Notes under the pieces: generated by a model | The model's database searches: none | What the model saw: only the letters and a program-made list of their open reading frames with translations | Told to the model about the DNA's origin: nothing | Shown: positions 20,563-28,242 of the stretch, one piece after another | How the letters are laid out: every line of letters starts with the position of its first letter | Numbering within the stretch: the first letter of the stretch is position 1 | Assembly (NCBI GenBank): GCA_958366985.1 | Contig: CATXDC010000021.1 | Coordinates: forward strand, 1 to 32,250 | Reading direction: 5' to 3' | DNA from: an uncultured Oscillospiraceae bacterium | GTDB lineage: Bacteria > Bacillota > Clostridia > Oscillospirales > Acutalibacteraceae | Length of the DNA: 32,250 nt | Position numbers and translations under genes: made by a program

Positions 20563-22638
20563 TTGGAATACAGTAAACTTTTTTCTGAGGGAAAAATAGG
20601 TAATGTGACAATAAAGAACAGAGTTGTCATGTCGCCTATGGTTATGGATGTAGCCGCAATTGATGGTACTCCAAACGAGCAGATGATGGATTATTATGAA
20701 GAGCGTGCAAAGGGCGGCGTAGGTCTTATAATTACTGAAGCGACCCGAGTCGATGACAGTACCGGACTGTTAGCTCCACGTCAGCTTGGTATGTCACGTG
20801 ATAAACATATTGAGCCTTTTGCAAAAATGGTTTCAAGAATACACCGTCATGGTACAAAGATATTCTGTCAGCTTCATCATCCGGGCAGACAGAGTTATTC
20901 CATTCTTATCGGAACATGGAATATAAGCCAGGCAATCGGCAGCCGCTGGAACGGTTACTGGGATTTATTTTTCGGCTTGGCTCAGTATAATAAGCAGCTT
21001 GAAAAAACTGGATTACTTCTTCCCGTAGTTGCTCCTTCTGCTATTCCGTGCAGACATCAGAATCAGAAAACACGTGCACTTCGTGTTTCCGAGATTAAAA
21101 AAATCATTTCTGAATTTGGTGATGCCGCAAAGAGAGTTAAGCTTGCAGGCGGCGACGGAGTAGAGCTTCATGGTGCTCACGGATATCTTATTCAGCAGTT
21201 TTTGAGTCCTCATACAAATAAGAGAACAGATGAATACGGCGGTTCCTTTGAAAACCGTATGCGTTTTGTTTCTGAAATTATTGCAGATATAAAGGCAAAG
21301 TGCGGCGAAGATTTCCCGATAATTGTACGTCTTTCCGTTGAGGAATTTTACAGCAAATTAGGCGATCCTGACGAAGGAATAACTCTTCCAGAGGGAATCA
21401 AGATTGCAAAAGAGCTTGAAAAATTAGGTGTTGCCGCTTTGGATATTTCATCGGGTTCTTATGAAGCTATGAATTACTGGCTTGAGCCTGTAGAATTTGA
21501 AGTCGGCTGGAGGAAATATCTTGCAAAGGCTGTTAAGGAAAGCGTAAATATACCTGTTTTAGCGGCTAACCTTATTCGCAGTCCTGAACAGGCAGAGCAG
21601 CAGATAGAAGAGGGTACACAGGACTTTGTAAGTCTTGGCAGACCTCTTTTGGCTGACCCTGACTGGGCAAATAAAGCAAAAGAGGGAAGGACAAAAGAAA
21701 TCAAAAGATGTATTTGCTGTCTGTGGTGCTTTGAAAGCATGCTTACAAATGCATTTTACGGAGTTCCCGGTCAGTGTGCGGTAAATCCGAGAACAGCCCG
21801 TGAGGTTGGAATCCCCAAAGATCCGCCAAAGGATGGTGCCGGACGTACAGTTGCAATTATCGGAGCAGGTCCTGCGGGACTTATGGCAGCAGAAACCCTT
21901 GGCAGAAGGGGATTTAAGCCAGTTGTTTTTGAAAAGGAGAAATTCATCGGCGGACAGCTTCAGCTTGCCAATAAGCCTCCTCATAAGGAAAAAATCAGCT
22001 GGTGCTATGAGGATTTGGAAACAGCTGCAAGAAAGTACGGAGCTAAAATACTTCTCGATACTCCTGCAACAGTAGAAAAGCTCAAAGAGATGAATCCCTA
22101 TGCGGTATTTGTAGCAACTGGAGCTAAAGCAATACGTCCGAGAATAGATGGAGCAGACGGCAAAAACGTATGTACCGTAACAGAGATTTTGGACGGTACT
22201 ATTAAACCGGAGAAGAAAAAAATTGCTGTTATCGGTTCTGGAATGACAGGACTCGAAACTGCTGATATGCTGGCAGAAAGCGGCAATGATGTCATTATAG
22301 TTGAAATGGCTGATACAGTAGCTCCCGGAACTTATCATCAGCATACAGATAATATTCTTCCGAAGCTCAAAGAGCGTGGAGTTCAGATTGTTACAAGTCA
22401 GAAGCTTGTTAAAGTAACTGACAGAACAATAGAGCTTGAAGATGTAATTGACGGCATCAAAACAGACTTCCCAATAGATCTTGTGGTACTTTCCGTAGGT
22501 GTAAGAAGCTGCAACGAAATAGTTGATGATATTAAAAATAATTTCAGCAATGTATTTGTAATAGGAGATGCCCATAAACCGGGCAGAATAGCTTCGGCCA
22601 CAAGAGAGGCATTTGATACTGCAAGGAACTTAAAATAA
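20563..22638 (+). CDS. Old-yellow-enzyme-type NADH:flavin oxidoreductase with Fe-S and FAD/NAD domains
   Basis: A 691-aa protein starting at TTG (EYSKLFSEGKIGN), chosen because AAAGGG lies 8 bases upstream and family members begin here. Residues about 1-340 are the FMN TIM barrel (KNRVVMSPM, HHPGRQS, HGAHGYLIQQFLSP, DEYGGSFENR). A cysteine cluster, R-C-I-C-C-L-W-C with a later C in G-Q-C-A-V-N-P, should hold a 4Fe-4S centre. Residues about 395-690 are a pyridine nucleotide-disulfide reductase region with GAGPAG and GSGMTG. This is the architecture of 2-enoate reductase, 2,4-dienoyl-CoA reductase and BaiCD/BaiH. It reduces an activated double bond with NAD(P)H; the substrate is not known. Confidence 0.9.
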   Translation: MEYSKLFSEGKIGNVTIKNRVVMSPMVMDVAAIDGTPNEQMMDYYEERAKGGVGLIITEATRVDDSTGLLAPRQLGMSRDKHIEPFAKMVSRIHRHGTKIFCQLHHPGRQSYSILIGTWNISQAIGSRWNGYWDLFFGLAQYNKQLEKTGLLLPVVAPSAIPCRHQNQKTRALRVSEIKKIISEFGDAAKRVKLAGGDGVELHGAHGYLIQQFLSPHTNKRTDEYGGSFENRMRFVSEIIADIKAKCGEDFPIIVRLSVEEFYSKLGDPDEGITLPEGIKIAKELEKLGVAALDISSGSYEAMNYWLEPVEFEVGWRKYLAKAVKESVNIPVLAANLIRSPEQAEQQIEEGTQDFVSLGRPLLADPDWANKAKEGRTKEIKRCICCLWCFESMLTNAFYGVPGQCAVNPRTAREVGIPKDPPKDGAGRTVAIIGAGPAGLMAAETLGRRGFKPVVFEKEKFIGGQLQLANKPPHKEKISWCYEDLETAARKYGAKILLDTPATVEKLKEMNPYAVFVATGAKAIRPRIDGADGKNVCTVTEILDGTIKPEKKKIAVIGSGMTGLETADMLAESGNDVIIVEMADTVAPGTYHQHTDNILPKLKERGVQIVTSQKLVKVTDRTIELEDVIDGIKTDFPIDLVVLSVGVRSCNEIVDDIKNNFSNVFVIGDAHKPGRIASATREAFDTARNLK

Positions 22639-22658
22639 GTTCTCCTTATAAATAATTT

Positions 22659-22690
22659 AAGCGGCTGCTTTAATATGCAGCCGCTTTTTG
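22659..22690 (+). terminator. Terminator after the enoate-reductase-type gene
   Basis: AAGCGGCTGC and GCAGCCGCTT form a perfect 10-bp stem followed by TTT. It lies 20 bp after the stop codon. Confidence 0.9.
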
Positions 22691-22709
22691 TGCCAAAAAT
22701 CTTCAGAAC

Positions 22710-22871
22710 TTAAAGTTTATTTTCTTCTATCCATTTTTTGTTTATCTCAACATTTTCATCGTTTGGCATGGCTATTTTAGCATCTTTTGAACGTTTGTCA
22801 GCCTGACTGATAGGCTGAGTGATATATGCGCCTTTTGTTTCCATAGGGTTGATTTTTTTCTTATTTTTCAC
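22710..22871 (-). CDS. DUF3787-like small clostridial protein
   Basis: A 53-aa ORF with a GTG start after GAGGTG. The N-terminus is basic (MKNKKKINPMETKGAY), and the C-terminus has IAMPNDENVEINKKWIEENKL. The pattern of a short basic start, a middle Ala/aromatic motif, a P-[SN]-x-E-x-V stretch and a final W-[IV]-[DE]-E-N matches DUF3787, a small clostridial family of unknown function. It is too short to be conclusive but has a ribosome site and looks like a real gene. It is convergent with the upstream reductase. Confidence 0.65.
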   Translation of the reverse strand: MKNKKKINPMETKGAYITQPISQADKRSKDAKIAMPNDENVEINKKWIEENKL

Positions 22872-23042
22872 ATTATTCACCTCGTTTTTTATTTTTTCTC
22901 AATATAGAGTCAATAGTCAAACTGTATTAATTTTTAACACAATATTAACATTTCTTTTTTAGTATAGCTAATTGAGTTTGTTTGTGATAAAATCATAATG
23001 TATATTTATAATTTGCTGATTACTTAGAAAGAGTGATATAAC

Positions 23043-24815
23043 ATGAACGACATAACAACCTTTTACCCAATCAGAAAGATTGCCAATATTAAGGATATGA
23101 TTACTCAAAGCGCAGATTTATTTGCGGATAAACCTGCTTTCATGCTTAAAAACAGCAACGGAGAGTATTATAACGTTACATATAAAGAGTTTTACAATGA
23201 AGTAAATTCATTAGGTTCAAAGCTTGTTGCAGACGGCTATAAAGGCGCTCATATTGCCGTTATGGGAGCCAATTCGTATAAATGGGCTCTTTCATATATG
23301 TCAATTGTCTGCGGAACAGGTGTAGTTGTTCCAATAGATAAAGATCTTCCCTTTAATGATATTAAAAACATTATTGAAGTCGGTGAGGTTTCGGCAATTT
23401 TTCTTGATAAAAAAGCTGCCAAGCTTTTTGCGGAACATTTTGAGGAGCTTCCCGAGAACTTTAAAATTATTTGTTTTGATGATATAAGAGAAGAAGTTCC
23501 GTCTGCTTTATTTTTCGATGAATATCTTGAAGAAGGAAAAAAGATTTTCGCAGAAGGATACAGAGACTTTATTGATGCAGAAATTGATGCCGAAGCTATG
23601 GGAATACTGATTTTCACTTCCGGCACAACAGGTATGGCAAAGGGTGTTATGCTCAGTCACAGAAACATCTGTTCAGATATTTCACTTTTAAGCGGAGTTG
23701 TAAAAATTTATCCTGAGGACAGACTTCTTTCTATTCTGCCTCTTCATCACACTTATGAATGTACTTTAGGTTTTACAATGGTAATGTATTCCGGAGCCTG
23801 CATAGCTTACTGTGAGGGACTCAGATACATTGTCCGTAATCTTCAGGAGGTTCAGCCTACTGTATTTGTAACAGTTCCCCTTATGCTTGAAAAATTCCAT
23901 CATAATATTATGAAGAAGGCAGGGGAGAAAAAGGGCGGAAAGCTGATGCTCAGCTTTGGTAAAGCCATTACAAATGCTTCCAGTGCATTGGGTATCAATG
24001 TCCGTGATAAAATTTTCGGTGAAATTCAAAAAGTATTCGGCGGAAAGCTTCGCCTTATCATTACAGGTGCTGCTCCCGTAAATCCCGAGGTTGTAAAGGA
24101 CTTCAAGAGCTTCGGTATCCATGTTTACCTTGGTTATGGCCTTACAGAGTGTTCACCCCTTGTAATAGGCAACAATGACCGTCTTGAGCTTGCAGATTCC
24201 GTTGGTGTGCCCCTTCCCGGAGTTGAAGCTAAAATAATCAATCCCGATGAAAACGGTATAGGTGAAATCTGTGTAAAGGGTCCCATGGTTATGATGGGAT
24301 ATTATAAAAACCCGGAAGAAACCGCAAAGGTATTTGATGAGGACGGCTGGTTCAAAACCGGTGATATAGGAACAGTTGATGAGCACGGTCATTACAGAAT
24401 TTCTGGAAGAATTAAAAATGTTATCGTTACAAAGAACGGTAAAAATATTTATCCCGAAGAGGTTGAGTTTTATCTCAATAATAGTCCTCTTATCAGTGAA
24501 TCAATTGTTGTGGGTAAGGATGACGGAGATAATGATGACGTAACCGTCACTGCAAAAATTTTCCCCAACTTCGAAGAACTTACAAAGGCTCTTAAAAAGC
24601 CCTCACCCTCTATGGAAGAAATTTCTTCTGCAATCAAAGAGGTTATTAAGGATGTCAATAAAAAGCTTCCTAAATATAAGGCTATAAAGGATTTCGACAT
24701 CAGAGAAACCGAGTTTATAAAAACCACAACTCAGAAAATCAAGCGCTATGCAGAGGAGATAAAAGATAAGGAGAAGGCTAAAGATTCAGAGCACAAGGAA
24801 AACAATAAGCAATAA
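23043..24815 (+). CDS. Long-chain acyl-CoA synthetase (AMP-forming), copy 1
   Basis: A 590-aa ANL-superfamily adenylating enzyme. The P-loop-like motif TSGTTGMAKGV is at about residues 192-202, GYGLTECSP near 364, and GDIG and RISGRIKNVIVTKNGKNIYPEEVE at about 430-474. The C-terminal catalytic Lys is in TTTQKIKRYAEE. It activates a carboxylic acid, probably a fatty acid, with ATP and CoA. It is most like FadD/AMP-dependent synthetases of gut Clostridia. A close paralogue follows in the same orientation. A candidate promoter (TTGTTT, 17 bp, TATATT) lies around 22980-23010. It ends with a charged Lys/Glu-rich tail absent from copy 2. Confidence 0.88.
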   Translation: MNDITTFYPIRKIANIKDMITQSADLFADKPAFMLKNSNGEYYNVTYKEFYNEVNSLGSKLVADGYKGAHIAVMGANSYKWALSYMSIVCGTGVVVPIDKDLPFNDIKNIIEVGEVSAIFLDKKAAKLFAEHFEELPENFKIICFDDIREEVPSALFFDEYLEEGKKIFAEGYRDFIDAEIDAEAMGILIFTSGTTGMAKGVMLSHRNICSDISLLSGVVKIYPEDRLLSILPLHHTYECTLGFTMVMYSGACIAYCEGLRYIVRNLQEVQPTVFVTVPLMLEKFHHNIMKKAGEKKGGKLMLSFGKAITNASSALGINVRDKIFGEIQKVFGGKLRLIITGAAPVNPEVVKDFKSFGIHVYLGYGLTECSPLVIGNNDRLELADSVGVPLPGVEAKIINPDENGIGEICVKGPMVMMGYYKNPEETAKVFDEDGWFKTGDIGTVDEHGHYRISGRIKNVIVTKNGKNIYPEEVEFYLNNSPLISESIVVGKDDGDNDDVTVTAKIFPNFEELTKALKKPSPSMEEISSAIKEVIKDVNKKLPKYKAIKDFDIRETEFIKTTTQKIKRYAEEIKDKEKAKDSEHKENNKQ

Positions 24816-24890
24816 TAGATCATAGGCGAACTATGAATAATGTGTGAACATTATTAACAAAAATCTTTCATTTTGAAATTAGTGTAAATC

Positions 24891-24933
24891 TTACCGGTTA
24901 TCTATTTTTTTAGATAACCGGTAATGTTATAAT
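24891..24933 (+). promoter_or_regulatory. Perfect dyad and -10 upstream of the second acyl-CoA synthetase
   Basis: TTACCGGTTATCTA (24891-24904) and TAGATAACCGGTAA (24911-24924) form a perfect 14-bp inverted repeat with a TTTTTT loop. No T-run follows it, so it is not a typical terminator. TATAAT (24928-24933) begins 3 bases after it, and the position for a -35 falls in the loop. It could be an operator over the promoter of the second synthetase. Confidence 0.55.
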
Positions 24934-25004
24934 GGCGGCACATCGTCTTCAGTGAGTTTAAAACTGAAGAGTTTTATAAATTCAGAAAGAGAGATTTTTT
25001 TAAT

Positions 25005-26729
25005 ATGCAGAACAGTGTAGCTTTTTATCCAATGAGAAAAACAAGAGATATCAGAGATCTTCTCCGCCAGAGTGTGGAGCTTTATGGAGACAGACCTGCT
25101 TTTCGTCTTAAAAATTCATCAGGTGAGTTTTATGATGTGACTTACAAAAACTTTTTGCATGAAGTAAATTGTCTTGGTACAGAACACATGAACAGCGGTT
25201 TAAAAAATGTTAAAATAGCCGTTATGGGTGCAAATTCATATAAATGGATGCTCTCGTATATGTCCGTTGTCTGCGGAGCAGGAGTAGCTGTTCCCATAGA
25301 TAAAGACCTGCCTGTTGATGATGTATGCAATATTCTTAAGGTGTCGGATACAAAGGCGATTTTCCTTGATAAAAAATCAGCTGTAAAAATTTTAAAGGAA
25401 AACAGTGATATTGCAAAGGAAGTAAAGTTTATTTGTTTTGATGATATACGCAGCGAATATCCTGATACCGAGTATTTTGATGAATATTTTTCCCATGGAA
25501 AAACGAGCTTTGAAAGTGGCAACGACGAATATTTAAATCGTGAGATTGACCCGGAAGCTCTTGGAGTGCTGCTCTTTACTTCCGGTACAACAGGTATGGC
25601 AAAGGGTGTAATGCTCTGTCAGAGAAACATCTGCGCCGATATATACCTTTTAAGCGGAGTTGTAAAGATTAATCCCACCGATAAAGTGCTCTCTATTCTT
25701 CCTCTTCACCACACCTATGAATGTACCAGTCTTACTCTTATGCTTTATTCAGGAGCCTGCATAAGCTTCTGTGAGGGACTGAGATATGTAATGAAGAATC
25801 TCCAGGAAGTGCGTCCTACACTGTTCATAACCGTACCTCTGATGCTCGAAAAGGTCCATGCCGGCATTATGAAAAAGGTTGATGCTAAAAAGGGCGGAAA
25901 GCTTATTTTCGGTGTAGGAAAGGCTCTTTCAAATGTGGGAAATGCTTTAGGTCTTGATATAAGCAAAAAGGTTTTTGCTGAAATCCAGAAAGTTTTCGGC
26001 GGAGAATTGAGACTTATAATCGCCGGCGCAGCCCATATGAATCCTGATATTGCAAAGGATTTCATGAGCTTTGGTATACCTCTCTATTTAGGCTATGGAC
26101 TTACGGAATGTGCTCCTCTTGTAATAGGCAACAACGACCGTGTTTCACTTCCCGATTCAGTGGGCGTGCCGCTGCCTGAGGTAGAGGTAAAGATTATAAA
26201 TCCCGATGAAAATGAAATTGGTGAAATCTGTGTAAGAGGACCAATGGTTATGTTGGGATATTATAACGATCCTGAAGAAACAGCAAAGGTTCTCAGCGAG
26301 GACGGATGGTTTAAAACCGGAGACTTAGGCAGTGTTGATGAAAACGGACACTACCGTATCAGCGGAAGAATTAAGAACGTCATAGTTACAAAGAACGGTA
26401 AAAATATATATCCCGAAGAGGTAGAGTTCCACCTCAATAAAAGTCCCCTTATCAGCGAATCTCTCGTTGTGGGCATTGAGTCTGAAGAAAACGACGATAT
26501 TTTAGTTGCGGCTAAGATATTCCCGAATTTGGAGGAAATTACAAAGGAACTTAAAAAGCAGTCTCCTACAATTGAGGAGATTAAGAGCGTAATTAAAAAT
26601 GTTGTAAGGGACGTAAATAAAAAGCTTCCCAGCTATAAGGCTATAAAGAGCTTTGATATAAGGGAAACCGAATTTGTGAAGACCACAACTCAGAAAATAA
26701 GAAGACACGCAGAAAACATCAAAAACTAA
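25005..26729 (+). CDS. Long-chain acyl-CoA synthetase (AMP-forming), copy 2
   Basis: A 574-aa paralogue of the preceding gene, similar along its whole length (shared FYP[IM]RK start, DKPAF/DRPAF, KNVIVTKNGKNIYPEEVEF and the same P-loop). It has TSGTTGMAKGV at about 192-202, GYGLTECAP, GDLG and the catalytic TTTQKIRRHAEN. It probably activates another acid or serves under other conditions. A weak GAGAG ribosome site lies upstream. It has its own promoter region with a perfect dyad and its own terminator, so it is not simply the second gene of one operon. Confidence 0.88.
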   Translation: MQNSVAFYPMRKTRDIRDLLRQSVELYGDRPAFRLKNSSGEFYDVTYKNFLHEVNCLGTEHMNSGLKNVKIAVMGANSYKWMLSYMSVVCGAGVAVPIDKDLPVDDVCNILKVSDTKAIFLDKKSAVKILKENSDIAKEVKFICFDDIRSEYPDTEYFDEYFSHGKTSFESGNDEYLNREIDPEALGVLLFTSGTTGMAKGVMLCQRNICADIYLLSGVVKINPTDKVLSILPLHHTYECTSLTLMLYSGACISFCEGLRYVMKNLQEVRPTLFITVPLMLEKVHAGIMKKVDAKKGGKLIFGVGKALSNVGNALGLDISKKVFAEIQKVFGGELRLIIAGAAHMNPDIAKDFMSFGIPLYLGYGLTECAPLVIGNNDRVSLPDSVGVPLPEVEVKIINPDENEIGEICVRGPMVMLGYYNDPEETAKVLSEDGWFKTGDLGSVDENGHYRISGRIKNVIVTKNGKNIYPEEVEFHLNKSPLISESLVVGIESEENDDILVAAKIFPNLEEITKELKKQSPTIEEIKSVIKNVVRDVNKKLPSYKAIKSFDIRETEFVKTTTQKIRRHAENIKN

Positions 26730-26742
26730 AAAATATTATCAG

Positions 26743-26779
26743 GCTCTCAAAGGATTTTGAAATCTTTTGAGGGCTTTTT
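26743..26779 (+). terminator. Terminator after the second acyl-CoA synthetase
   Basis: GCTCTCAAAGGATTT pairs with AAATCTTTTGAGGGC with a small loop, followed by TTTTT. Confidence 0.9.
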
Positions 26780-26780
26780 C

Positions 26781-26808
26781 TTGACTTAATTTCTTATTGG
26801 AGTACAAT
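26781..26808 (+). promoter_or_regulatory. Sigma-A-like promoter of the Crp/Fnr gene
   Basis: TTGACT (26781-26786) and TACAAT (26803-26808) are 16 bp apart, and the gene begins 48 bp later. Confidence 0.65.
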
Positions 26809-26856
26809 TTTCATAATAGATAAAATCTTGCCTTAGAAATTTTTCGGAGGTTTCAT

Positions 26857-27528
26857 ATGGATAAAATAAACGAATATTTTCCGGTTTGGAATAAACTGAC
26901 AGTTCAGCAGCAAAGAAAATTCTCTGATAACGCAGTAGAGAAAACCTTTAAAAAGGGCGAAAAAGTGCATGAGGGATCTTCTGAATGTACAGGTGTGCTT
27001 TTGGTTACAAAGGGAAGACTAAGGGTTTTCATAGTGACCGAAGAGGGTAAGGAGATAACTCTTTACAGGCTTTTTGAAAGAGATATGTGTCTGCTTTCGG
27101 CTTCATGTATAATCAACAGTCTGCAGTTTGATGTAACTGTTTCAGCGGAAGAAGACAGCGTAATTATAAATGTACCTGCCGATGTGTATAAAGGGATCAT
27201 GTCTGAAAACGCAGCAGCGGCGAACTATACAAATGAAATAATGGCTTCACGTTTTTCCGAGGTCATGTGGGTATTGGATCAGGTTTTGAGCAAAAAGCTT
27301 GATACAAGAGTAGCAGCTCTTCTTTTGGAGGAAAGTGAGCTTTCAGAAGATGGAATTATTACTTTGACACACGAACAGCTTGCAAATCATATCGGTTCTG
27401 CAAGAGAGGTTGTAACGAGGATGCTCAAATACTTTCAGAATGAAGGCCTTGTAAAGCTCAGCAGGGGAAGCATTGAGATTACCGATAAAGAAAGACTCTC
27501 TGAGACCGCTTATCCGTCAATGCGCTGA
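26857..27528 (+). CDS. Crp/Fnr-family transcriptional regulator
   Basis: A 223-aa protein. Residues about 15-135 form the cyclic-nucleotide-binding-type beta-barrel (FKKGEKVHEGSSECTGVLLVTKGRLRVF...). The dimer helix is about 120-145 and the C-terminal winged helix about 165-215, with LTHEQLANHIGSAREVVTRML as the recognition region. It has several Cys but no N-terminal FNR-type Cys cluster, so an Fe-S sensor of FNR type is unlikely; a redox, haem or other small-ligand sensor is possible. The thioredoxin-rhodanese-CoA-disulfide-reductase operon begins 79 bp downstream with a dyad that could be its target. Confidence 0.88.
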   Translation: MDKINEYFPVWNKLTVQQQRKFSDNAVEKTFKKGEKVHEGSSECTGVLLVTKGRLRVFIVTEEGKEITLYRLFERDMCLLSASCIINSLQFDVTVSAEEDSVIINVPADVYKGIMSENAAAANYTNEIMASRFSEVMWVLDQVLSKKLDTRVAALLLEESELSEDGIITLTHEQLANHIGSAREVVTRMLKYFQNEGLVKLSRGSIEITDKERLSETAYPSMR

Positions 27529-27533
27529 ATAAT

Positions 27534-27574
27534 GTGATAAAGTCACTGAAAGAATATTAAAAGCATGATATTAT
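27534..27574 (+). promoter_or_regulatory. Crp/Fnr-type operator and promoter of the thioredoxin operon
   Basis: The dyad GTGA-TAAAG-TCAC (27534-27546) has its centre at 27540. The -10 TATTAT (27569-27574) predicts a start near 27581, so the dyad centre is about 41 bp upstream, the place of a class II Crp/Fnr activator. The -35 hexamer is poor. The spacer is 5 bases rather than the 6 of the Crp consensus. Confidence 0.5.
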
Positions 27575-27607
27575 TAGCTCACAAAATAAAAAAAGGAGCG
27601 ATGAAAA

Positions 27608-27916
27608 ATGTCAGTTCTTTCAGTAAATAAAAACAGCTTTGCACAAGAGGTAATAAATTCAGATAAAACAGTTCTCGTTGATTTCTGGGCTTCGTGGTGC
27701 GGACCGTGCAGAATGCTTTCACCCATAGTCGATGAAATCGCAGCGGAGCATCCTGAAATCAAGGTATGTAAGGTAAACGTTGACGATGAACCCGAGCTTG
27801 CACAGAACTTTCAGATTATGAGCATTCCGTCACTTATTGTTTTCAAGGACGGAAAGGTAGTCGCAAATTCAGTAGGCCTCAGACCAAAGGCAGAAATTGA
27901 GGCGATGATAAAATGA
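27608..27916 (+). CDS. trxA: Thioredoxin
   Basis: A 102-aa thioredoxin with the active site WCGPC at residues 30-34, the fold order VDFWASWCGPC, KVCKVNVDDEP, then the cis-Pro loop QIMSIPSLIVFKDGK. It reduces protein disulfides in the cytosol. It starts after AAAAGGAG and overlaps the following rhodanese gene by ATGA. It is the first gene of a three-gene redox operon with the Crp/Fnr regulator directly upstream. No thioredoxin reductase is present here. Confidence 0.93.
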   Translation: MSVLSVNKNSFAQEVINSDKTVLVDFWASWCGPCRMLSPIVDEIAAEHPEIKVCKVNVDDEPELAQNFQIMSIPSLIVFKDGKVVANSVGLRPKAEIEAMIK

Positions 27917-28227
27917 GTTTTCTTGATTTTTTTACAGCTTCAAAAGTAAGCTTTGAGGATGGACTTAAAGAATTTCACAATGAGAAAAACGGAGTTCTTC
28001 TTGATGTAAGAACCCCGGAGGAATACAAATTTGAAGGTCATGTTCCCGGCAGTGTAAATCTTCCCCTTGACAGACTGTCCGGAATATCAATAGATAAAAG
28101 CAGTCATCTTTTTGTCTATTGTTACAGCGGAGCGAGAAGCGGACAGGCAGCCCGTTATCTTAAACAGCTTGGATATACCGTTACCGATTTGGGAGGTATT
28201 ACCTCTTACAGAGGTTCCCTTGAATAA
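27913..28227 (+). CDS. Rhodanese-domain sulfurtransferase
   Basis: A 104-aa single rhodanese domain: LLDVRTPEEY, then HVPGSVNLPLDRL, then the catalytic Cys70 in VYCYSGARS. It carries sulfur as a cysteine persulfide or handles polysulfide in the cytosol. It overlaps the thioredoxin gene by 4 bp and is 15 bp from the CoA-disulfide reductase gene, which itself ends in another rhodanese domain. Confidence 0.92.
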   Translation: MSFLDFFTASKVSFEDGLKEFHNEKNGVLLDVRTPEEYKFEGHVPGSVNLPLDRLSGISIDKSSHLFVYCYSGARSGQAARYLKQLGYTVTDLGGITSYRGSLE

Positions 28228-28242
28228 AAGGAGTGCAGAAAG

